Assembly: GCA_025361385.1 (NCBI GenBank)
Contig: JANYAJ010000047.1
Coordinates: forward strand, 1 to 19,712
Reading direction: 5' to 3'
DNA length: 19,712 bases
DNA from: Nitrospira sp.
GTDB taxonomy: Bacteria; Nitrospirota; Nitrospiria; Nitrospirales; Nitrospiraceae
In this document: one piece after another, positions 14,761 through 19,712 of the stretch
Numbering within the stretch: position 1 is the stretch's first letter
How the letters are laid out: the number at the start of each line of letters is the position of its first letter
Translations under genes and position numbers: made by a program
Notes under the pieces: generated by a model
Databases searched by the model: none
Told to the model about the DNA's origin: nothing
Seen by the model: only the letters and a program-made list of their open reading frames with translations

Positions 14761-15937
14761 ACGCCGACACCGTCACGGTCACGCGGTCCCACCCATTCCA
14801 CAAAAACCCGCTCGGATTCCAGGGAGTGATGGCCGGCTGCTGCTCCCCGCGGGCATCCGTCGCACGGCAGAGAATCGTGAACGTGCCTGCCGTCTTCGCC
14901 TTCCAGGCCAACTGCCATTGTCTCCATGCGTAGGGGCGCTCTTCTCCTACCAGCCTCGCCGACTCCCACGTCTTCCCCTCGTCAACAGACACCTCGACCT
15001 TCACGACCCTCGCTTCTCCACTCCACGCCATGCCTTGAATGGTCACAGGACCAGCCTTCACGGTCTCACCCTCTTGCGGCACGGCAATGAGCGACTTCAC
15101 CACCATCGCTTCCACGGGAATCGAGGGAACGTTCGGAGTCGTCCCGGACTCCACAGGCTGCGTCGGCACACGATAGGCTTGCTGCATGTAGTAGCCCTTC
15201 GACTCCTCCGCCTGCACCGTGATCTCCGTCAGCCACTTCATGCAGGAGTCCGCCATCCAGCCAGGCGTGATCACTCGTAATGGCGCGCCATGCAAGAGCG
15301 GCAAGGGACGCCCGTTCATTTCATAGGCGAGGATCGTATCCGGATGACGCGCTTTCTCCAGCGGAATACTTCGGATAAACAGCGGCACGGAGGCCACGAC
15401 AGGCCGATCCGCTCCTTGCAACTGCACATGCCGCGCACCGGCTTGAACCCCGGCCTTCGCCAAGAGATCCCGCAGCCGCACGCCGGTCCATTCTGCATTC
15501 CCTACGGCGCCCCGCTCCCATTGCACGCCGGGGACCTTGGGCCGGTGAAAGGCCCGGCCGTTGCCGCTGCATTGGACCACGGCGGGGATGGTCACGGCTT
15601 CCATCTGACGCAGGTCTTTCAGCGTGAAACTCTGCGATCGTTCAACCAGACCACCGACGCGAACGGTCCAATTGGCCTCGGAGATGGCGTCAGGCGGTGG
15701 TGGGCCGAAATGACTCCGCACGAAGAAGCGATGGTTGGGTGTCAGGAACGGTCTGAATTCGCGCACCGGCGTTTCGGCATCGAAGGGCCTGGTCACCCGG
15801 ACCGTCAACGGCCCCGACTCGATCCGGGCCAACTCATCCCCGGCTGCCAGTACAACAGGAACCTGCCGATTGACGATTACCGCGACTCCGAGCCCTTGGA
15901 GCAGCCGTTCGAGTAATCCACGACGCGAGATGGTCAT
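14759..15937 (-). CDS. Sulfite oxidase-family molybdopterin enzyme
   Basis: A 392-residue periplasmic molybdoenzyme of the SorA/SoxC/sulfite oxidase group. The N-terminus is Tat-like (MTISRRGLLERLLQGLGVAVIV), fitting export of a folded cofactor protein. TPNHRFFVRSHFGPP starts the catalytic domain; C123 in VVQCSGNGRAFH is the molybdenum ligand; HGAPLRVITPGW and MADSCMKWLTEI follow. The last 120 residues form the immunoglobulin-like dimer domain (GMAWSGEARVVKVEVSVDEGKTW). It has no haem domain, so it needs an external cytochrome, which the next gene provides. Its ATG overlaps the OsmC stop by four bases. Substrate sulfite is likely but not proven, as this family also oxidises other S compounds. 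Confidence 0.9.
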   Translation of the reverse strand: MTISRRGLLERLLQGLGVAVIVNRQVPVVLAAGDELARIESGPLTVRVTRPFDAETPVREFRPFLTPNHRFFVRSHFGPPPPDAISEANWTVRVGGLVERSQSFTLKDLRQMEAVTIPAVVQCSGNGRAFHRPKVPGVQWERGAVGNAEWTGVRLRDLLAKAGVQAGARHVQLQGADRPVVASVPLFIRSIPLEKARHPDTILAYEMNGRPLPLLHGAPLRVITPGWMADSCMKWLTEITVQAEESKGYYMQQAYRVPTQPVESGTTPNVPSIPVEAMVVKSLIAVPQEGETVKAGPVTIQGMAWSGEARVVKVEVSVDEGKTWESARLVGEERPYAWRQWQLAWKAKTAGTFTILCRATDARGEQQPAITPWNPSGFLWNGWDRVTVTVSA

Positions 15938-16371
15938 GGGGTGATCGTTCCTCCTGATGGCTGGCTCCCGACATGGCTGTGGAGATTCAGCGTAATCGCC
16001 ACGTTCGGCGCCACTGTCAGCGACTGATGGACGGTGCAGCCATGCGCAACTTTCAACAACCGTTCTTTGAGATCCGGCGTCAGGCGATGAGGAAGATGGA
16101 TCGCCAGGGCAATGGCCCCGACACGATGCGGGCCTTCGGCCATCGTCCACTCAGCATCGACTCTCAGTCCGTCCCGAGGAATATCGTGGCGCGCGCAGAA
16201 TTGCCCGACAAAATACCCGACGCAGCTGGCCACCGATCCGACAAACAGTTCGACGGGACTCATCCCGGCATCCTGCCCGCCGTCGTCTACCGGTTGATCC
16301 GTGACGATGCGATGTGTGCCGCTCGTGATGTCGTAGCGCGTCCCACCATGATATGAGGCTGTGAGTTTCAT
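15934..16371 (-). CDS. OsmC family protein
   Basis: A 145-residue protein of the OsmC/Ohr fold. The two reactive cysteines are in VASCVGYFVGQF and AHGCTVHQSL, the usual peroxidatic and partner positions, after a domain-typical MSPVELFVGS helix. OsmC proteins reduce organic hydroperoxides; related ones are found beside sulfur oxidation genes, where they may handle persulfides. The ATG at 16371 follows AGGAGAGG; a longer frame to 16509 looks non-coding and contains a repeat. Its stop overlaps the sulfite oxidase start (ATGA), so the two are translationally coupled. Confidence 0.9.
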   Translation of the reverse strand: MKLTASYHGGTRYDITSGTHRIVTDQPVDDGGQDAGMSPVELFVGSVASCVGYFVGQFCARHDIPRDGLRVDAEWTMAEGPHRVGAIALAIHLPHRLTPDLKERLLKVAHGCTVHQSLTVAPNVAITLNLHSHVGSQPSGGTITP

Positions 16372-16412
16372 GTCGTCCTCTCCTGCGTCGTGAGCGAAAC
16401 CGACAACGGTTC

Positions 16413-16464
16413 GAGGTTCGAAGTTCATGATTCTACGTTCGAGGTTTTCTGAACTTCGAACTTC
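16413..16464 (-). repeat. Hairpin with dispersed repeat, copy B
   Basis: Arms 16413-16427 and 16450-16464 pair over 15 bases with one wobble, including a perfect 11-bp core (TTCGAAGTTCA), around a 22-base loop. Part of it (16438-16460) matches the reverse complement of 242-264 at 22 of 23 positions. It stands between the TsdA-like and OsmC genes and could act as a partial terminator. Confidence 0.55.
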
Positions 16465-16508
16465 TTCGCACGCACGTCTCACAAGTCCCGCGCGAACAGC
16501 TCTCTGCA

Positions 16509-17348
16509 CTAATACGGTGCGTCTGCCGGCTTTCCGCCCTTCGGCCAGTCATTCGCTTTACCGGGGAAATCCGGTCGCGGTTGCGCGTTGATAAATGCGG
16601 CGACGTCGTAGGCATCATCGTCCGACAGGGTCCACCCCTGCGTGCGCGGCATGTTCGATTTGATGAAGGCGGCGGCAACGCTCACCCGCGCCATCCCTGC
16701 GGCAATACTATAGGATTGCGGTCCCCAGACCGGCGGCGCGGCCATCGTTCCCAGACCATCGGAGCCGTGACAATAGGCGCAGTTGTTCGCAAATATCTTT
16801 TTCCCGTTGGCTGGATCGAGTGCCCGTCGTGAGGCAATGTGTTCGAGACCCCTCCAGGGAATGGTCGCGCCTTGTGGCACTCCCTCAGAAAGCCAGGTGA
16901 TATAGGCCACAATGGCCTGCATCTTGGAACTGTCCGGCGGAAGGGCTCGCCCATTGAGGCTTCGTTCAAAACATTCGTTGACGCGATCGGCGAGCGTATT
17001 CACCTTCGCGTTGCGGGAGCGGTACAGGGGATAGACTGACGTAAGGCCGACAAATGACGCTGCATTTGGATTGAGTCCGCCATCGAGGTGACAGTTGGTG
17101 CAATTGAGGCGGTTGCCAACATAGGGGCGGGCATACTCCTGTGTATTGACGACAATCTGATAGCCAAGCCTGATCTGTTCACCCAGTTGACTGCCTGGAA
17201 TGGTGTCCGGGGAAGGCGGGGCGAACTCGATTGCGGCACTCTCGGTTCGGTCTGCCCCGTGAAACTCCTCGGTCTTCACCCGAGCCGTCTCGCCGGCACA
17301 GCTCACGAGCATGGTCATCCCAAGCACCATCGACAACAGCCACATCAT
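16509..17348 (-). CDS. TsdA-like diheme cytochrome c lipoprotein
   Basis: A 279-residue lipoprotein (lipobox LVSC, C17) with two haem sites: CTNCH (83-87) and CAYCH (190-194). The first domain carries the thiosulfate dehydrogenase pattern: GNRLNCTNCHLDGG, VGLTSVYPLYRSR, DRVNECFERSLNGRALP. C126, 39 residues after the haem-binding H87, sits where TsdA has its unusual cysteine haem ligand. KSNMPRTQGW gives a possible axial Met for haem 2. TsdA joins two thiosulfates to tetrathionate, or runs in reverse. Starts: ATG ATG at 17348/17345 after GGAGAG; a TTG at 17366 is less likely. It leads the group OsmC - sulfite oxidase - cytochromes. Substrate is inferred. Confidence 0.83.
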   Translation of the reverse strand: MMWLLSMVLGMTMLVSCAGETARVKTEEFHGADRTESAAIEFAPPSPDTIPGSQLGEQIRLGYQIVVNTQEYARPYVGNRLNCTNCHLDGGLNPNAASFVGLTSVYPLYRSRNAKVNTLADRVNECFERSLNGRALPPDSSKMQAIVAYITWLSEGVPQGATIPWRGLEHIASRRALDPANGKKIFANNCAYCHGSDGLGTMAAPPVWGPQSYSIAAGMARVSVAAAFIKSNMPRTQGWTLSDDDAYDVAAFINAQPRPDFPGKANDWPKGGKPADAPY

Positions 17349-17457
17349 AGCTCTCCACTCTGCCAAGACCGTGCCACTAACACAGATGGCATTCCTGCCA
17401 TTTTAACCGTCAAATCAATCGATTAGACATCAGATCCACATTCTACTGGAGCGAAAA

Positions 17458-17504
17458 GCCACAGGGCCGACTCCAGACTTGTTGCCGGATGCCACAGGGC
17501 CGAC
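17458..17504. repeat. Direct repeat of 14 bp
   Basis: GCCACAGGGCCGAC occurs at 17458-17471 and again at 17491-17504, exactly 33 bases apart. It lies in the gap between the TsdA-like gene (starting 17348 on the minus strand) and the small lipoprotein gene (ending 17531). It could be a regulator site upstream of the TsdA-like operon or a slippage product. Confidence 0.5.
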
Positions 17505-17530
17505 AAGAGTAAAAATCGTTCGGACTCCCC

Positions 17531-17956
17531 TTATTGAGAGCAGCGCACGAAGATCTCGTTGCAATGGTCCTCGGCCCCCAACCCTGCGGGCACCGATTCG
17601 TAATGCACATCGGCCACTCGACCGTCCTTGAGTAGGACCGTCGCCCGACAGCGGTGCGGAAGGCTTCTCGCGCCGCTCGATTTCGCGCCAGGGACGGAGA
17701 GTTCGATGAGCTCCGCTTCTTCCTGATAGACCATCGTTGTCAGACTCTGTGCCGTGCGCTCGCTTCGCGGCGCACCGGCACAGGCGAGGAGTTCCTGCTT
17801 CGTCTTGCCCCTCAAGACATCCGCCATCTTCACGGCGTCCGGACGATCCGCCGGACCACCGGCACAGGCCGTGAGTAACAGCCCCGTCAACGCCAGCAGC
17901 CCCATCCTCGCGATCTGGCGAGATCGAATAAAAAACGAGATCGAGATCGTCTTCAT
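17531..17956 (-). CDS. Hypothetical lipoprotein, BamE/SmpA-like fold possible
   Basis: A 141-residue lipoprotein: basic start and membrane segment, then the lipobox LLTAC. The mature part begins with MADVLRGKTKQELLACAGAPRS and MVYQEEAELIE, the pattern of small BamE/SmpA-like repeats (GKTKxE-x-LGxP-x-YxE), then strands RATVLLKDGRVADVHYE and a cysteine-bearing end (HCNEIFVRCSQ). The family is not certain. GGAG stands eight bases before the ATG. It lies in the minus-strand cluster between the DUF2892 and TsdA-like genes without evident functional link. Confidence 0.75.
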   Translation of the reverse strand: MKTISISFFIRSRQIARMGLLALTGLLLTACAGGPADRPDAVKMADVLRGKTKQELLACAGAPRSERTAQSLTTMVYQEEAELIELSVPGAKSSGARSLPHRCRATVLLKDGRVADVHYESVPAGLGAEDHCNEIFVRCSQ

Positions 17957-18040
17957 TCCGGCTGCTCCAACCCCATAGTGCCCAGCATGTTGAATAATAT
18001 TTCTATCTGGGACGGCCCACAGACACCTAGCGTCCTCTTG

Positions 18041-18268
18041 TTACATGTTACTTTTTCGATTCATATTCTCCATCGGACAAGTATTGATTCCCAGCAAGGT
18101 CCAGGCTGGACAGAAACCGATCGCGCCCGTGACCAACATGATCGTCCCAACCACCAACGCGATGCCGGTTCCTAGCGGGGGCAACCCGGCAAAGCCTCCG
18201 ATCCCGAGCAATGCGATTCCCATCACGATCCGAATAGGCCGTTCCACTCCCCCTACATTGCATGTCAT
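18041..18268 (-). CDS. DUF2892 / YgaP-type transmembrane protein
   Basis: A 75-residue inner membrane protein with two membrane segments (GIALLGIGGFAGLPPLGTGIA and an overlapping VGTIMLVTGAIGF). The start MTCNVGGVERPIRIVMG and the end CPAWTLLGINTC match the small DUF2892 proteins, which in YgaP form the membrane part attached to a rhodanese domain. Here the rhodanese is absent. The ribosome site AAGGAGG is excellent. Given the sulfur genes nearby, a role with sulfur transfer is possible but unproven. Confidence 0.87.
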   Translation of the reverse strand: MTCNVGGVERPIRIVMGIALLGIGGFAGLPPLGTGIALVVGTIMLVTGAIGFCPAWTLLGINTCPMENMNRKSNM

Positions 18269-18289
18269 GACTGCACCTCCTTGGTTGGG

Positions 18290-18471
18290 CTGAAGCTATC
18301 AGCCTTCAGCTTGTAGCCATCAGCGTTCAGATTCAAAGACTATCGGCTAATCGCGATCTCGATGGGTATGAGTCATTGTCCAGAAAATGGATTCAGCATT
18401 TTTGGGCTTTGCTCTCTACCACTTTTTCGGTTAAACCTTCATGCTGATAGCTGAATGCTGATGGCTGACCG
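18290..18471. repeat. Inverted-repeat intergenic element
   Basis: AGCCATCAGCGTTCAG at 18315-18330 is mirrored by CTGAATGCTGATGGCT at 18451-18466 (15 of 16 paired), and both arms sit in longer stretches of GCTGA/TCAGC words (18290-18330 and 18440-18472). No reading frame with a domain lies between. It differs in sequence from the two MITE-like elements. It may be another structured repeat class and fills the gap between the DUF2892 and c'-like genes. Confidence 0.5.
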
Positions 18472-18945
18472 CTACTTATCCACTCCGAATCGATACATGT
18501 CATGGCACGTCGTGCAGCGCACGGTCATGCTGGAGAGACGCTGGAGAATCTGTTGCGGAGTTTCCTTCTGGACGACCGCATCCGCGAGGGCATCCATGTC
18601 TCGATGAATCGACATGCCCATTTGCTTGAACGGAAGCGGCAATTTCTTCATGAGCGCCGGGTTCACGTCCACGGCCATACCCATTCCCGCTGAGCGAACC
18701 GCCCGTTCAATCTGCGTTCGATCCGCCGCCTGATCCTGACCGGCCAAGCCCGTCACCACGCCATGGACCGCCTTCAGGAGCATCCGCATCTCCCCCAGAA
18801 TCATGTCTCTCTCGGCCGGTACTAAGACGATTTGTGTCCGTCCATCCGTGCCAGGCACCGTCCATCCCCGCACAAAGAACCATCCACCAGCCACCATCGT
18901 CACGACCCACAGTCCCAACATAATCTGGCAGAACGTCGATCTCAT
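18472..18945 (-). CDS. Membrane-anchored cytochrome c'-like protein
   Basis: A 157-residue protein with an uncleaved-looking N-terminal membrane anchor (IMLGLWVVTMVAGGWFFVRGW) and a periplasmic helical domain. The only haem site is CTTCH near the C-terminus (RCTTCHDMYRFGVDK), as in cytochromes c'. The section HRDMDALADAVVQKETPQQILQRL resembles the lipoprotein at 4725-5246, so both belong to one family. The ATG overlaps the previous stop by four bases (ATGA), so it is coupled to the cytochrome c gene. The ribosome site is weak, which fits coupling. Confidence 0.83.
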   Translation of the reverse strand: MRSTFCQIMLGLWVVTMVAGGWFFVRGWTVPGTDGRTQIVLVPAERDMILGEMRMLLKAVHGVVTGLAGQDQAADRTQIERAVRSAGMGMAVDVNPALMKKLPLPFKQMGMSIHRDMDALADAVVQKETPQQILQRLSSMTVRCTTCHDMYRFGVDK

Positions 18946-19322
18946 CGGAGCCCGCTTCCCATGCCGCCAGCTGCTTCGGGAGCGAGCGTCCTGACATAGG
19001 CAAGCACGTCCCAAATCTCATCGTCCGTGAGTGCTTCTCTCCAGGCCCCCATTGCAGTATTTTTCTTGCCGTCATGCACACTCTTGAACAACCTCGCATC
19101 CAGCTTCCCTTGCACTGCCGGAGATGTCAGGTCGGCAACCGGAGGCGTAAACTTCATCGGCCCATCGCCCTTCCCGTCGATCCCATGACAACGGAGACAA
19201 ATCGTCGAAAAAATCACTCTGCCGCTGAGCACATCACGCTCCGGCTGAGAGACGTTCAATTCCTTCAGGCTTGCGCCTCCGGCGAGCGCCAAGAGCACGG
19301 CTCCAACCAGTACAACTCTCAT
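18942..19322 (-). CDS. Monoheme cytochrome c, periplasmic
   Basis: A 126-residue exported cytochrome. Signal peptide MRVVLVGAVLLALAGGAS, haem site CLRCH in STICLRCHGIDGKGDGPMKF, likely axial Met in KKNTAMGAW, and a final helix TDDEIWDVLAYVRTLAPEA. It resembles the monoheme cytochrome at 2329-2691 in size and in its CLRCHG motif. GGAGG stands seven bases before the ATG at 19322; the long upstream extension to 19514 is not needed. It forms a two-gene unit with the c'-like gene. Confidence 0.87.
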   Translation of the reverse strand: MRVVLVGAVLLALAGGASLKELNVSQPERDVLSGRVIFSTICLRCHGIDGKGDGPMKFTPPVADLTSPAVQGKLDARLFKSVHDGKKNTAMGAWREALTDDEIWDVLAYVRTLAPEAAGGMGSGLR

Positions 19323-19600
19323 TTCGTTGCCTCCATAGCAGGCCTCTCTATCTTCATATCTGTTGAATAGCGTTGCGAGCGAGATGCCAGAGCAGACGTG
19401 GAAATGCTCACGAGTAAACCTCTGCACAAACAATGTGTTAGAGAGAAGGGCCCGAACAGGACGACACCAGATCCTCACAAGTGGCGAGAAAGACCCCGCC
19501 GAAGATCTGGTCACTGGCGCAAGACGCTACAGAGAAAAAACACTAGTACGCTGCGAACGTCCATCCCACATCTCCTCTCCTCATCCACGGATAGGCCTCT
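19323..19600. other. Intergenic gap
   Basis: Nothing recognisable is seen in these 278 bases between the partial enzyme gene ending at 19601 and the cytochrome gene starting at 19322. It should hold the promoter for the cytochrome pair on the minus strand. No clear hairpin or motif stands out. Confidence 0.5.
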
Positions 19601-19712
19601 TCATTTGGCTCCGAGCGATTTGAGACGTTCCGACAGACGAAGATTCTCGCTGTAGTCGACCGGGCAATCGATCACGGCCGGTTTTCCACACGAGAGCGCT
19701 GCCTTCAACACT
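19601..19712 (-). CDS. Acetolactate synthase-like enzyme, C-terminal end (partial)
   Basis: The last 37 codons of a gene that enters from the right edge. The residues read VLKAALSCGKPAVIDCPVDY, then SENLRLSERLKSLGAK and stop. The phrase PAVID-x-PVDYSEN-x-x-L is typical of the end of thiamine-diphosphate enzymes of the acetolactate synthase (AlsS/IlvB) group. The catalytic parts are outside the window, so a catabolic or biosynthetic role cannot be told. Confidence 0.7.
   Translation of the reverse strand, partial: VLKAALSCGKPAVIDCPVDYSENLRLSERLKSLGAK

Noticed and set aside
1..19712. CRISPR array, tRNA or rRNA genes
   Set aside because: No regularly spaced repeats, cloverleaf-like segments or rRNA-like stretches were seen in reading the window.

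Overview
The window looks like a Nitrospira-type genome (Nitrospirota; nitrite oxidiser or comammox relative). This is inferred from style: very many small c-type cytochromes, PPK2, tandem UspA, HWE-type kinases, and short dispersed repeats of a kind I associate with that genus. No ribosomal or nitrite oxidoreductase marker is present, so genus level is probable, not proven.

Left part (1-2691). After a repeat-rich gap holding a MITE-like palindromic element (about 59-210) comes a plus-strand stress operon: a small winged-helix-like protein, a phosphoribosyltransferase, a tandem universal stress protein and a monoheme cytochrome c. A possible sigma-54 site lies upstream. Next (2724-6056, minus strand) are a HigBA-type toxin-antitoxin pair, a monoheme cytochrome, hemerythrin, a cytochrome c'-like lipoprotein, a DksA/TraR zinc-finger protein and a YtxH stress protein.

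Centre (6529-10380, plus strand). A membrane histidine kinase gene is split by a frameshift at a run of eight A. It is followed by a receiver-kinase hybrid, behind whose stop codon lies the decayed remnant of a second receiver domain.

Right part (10381-19712, all minus strand). Reading in the direction of transcription: the C-terminus of an acetolactate synthase-like enzyme, a cytochrome c, a membrane-anchored c'-like cytochrome, a DUF2892 protein, a small lipoprotein, a TsdA-like diheme cytochrome lipoprotein, OsmC, a Tat-exported sulfite oxidase-type molybdoenzyme, a SorB-like diheme cytochrome, a triheme cytochrome, a DsrE-like gene with an in-frame UGA, PPK2, a DUF2231 membrane protein and a cytochrome with a Met/His/Gly tail. 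TsdA-like, OsmC, sulfite oxidase, SorB-like and DsrE together suggest oxidation of thiosulfate and sulfite, with electrons passed to periplasmic cytochromes.

Several loci carry lesions: the kinase frameshift, the DsrE UGA and the receiver remnant. One MITE-like element sits exactly at the sulfite oxidase/cytochrome junction and seems to supply the cytochrome's N-terminus. In total nine genes encode 13 CXXCH haem sites.
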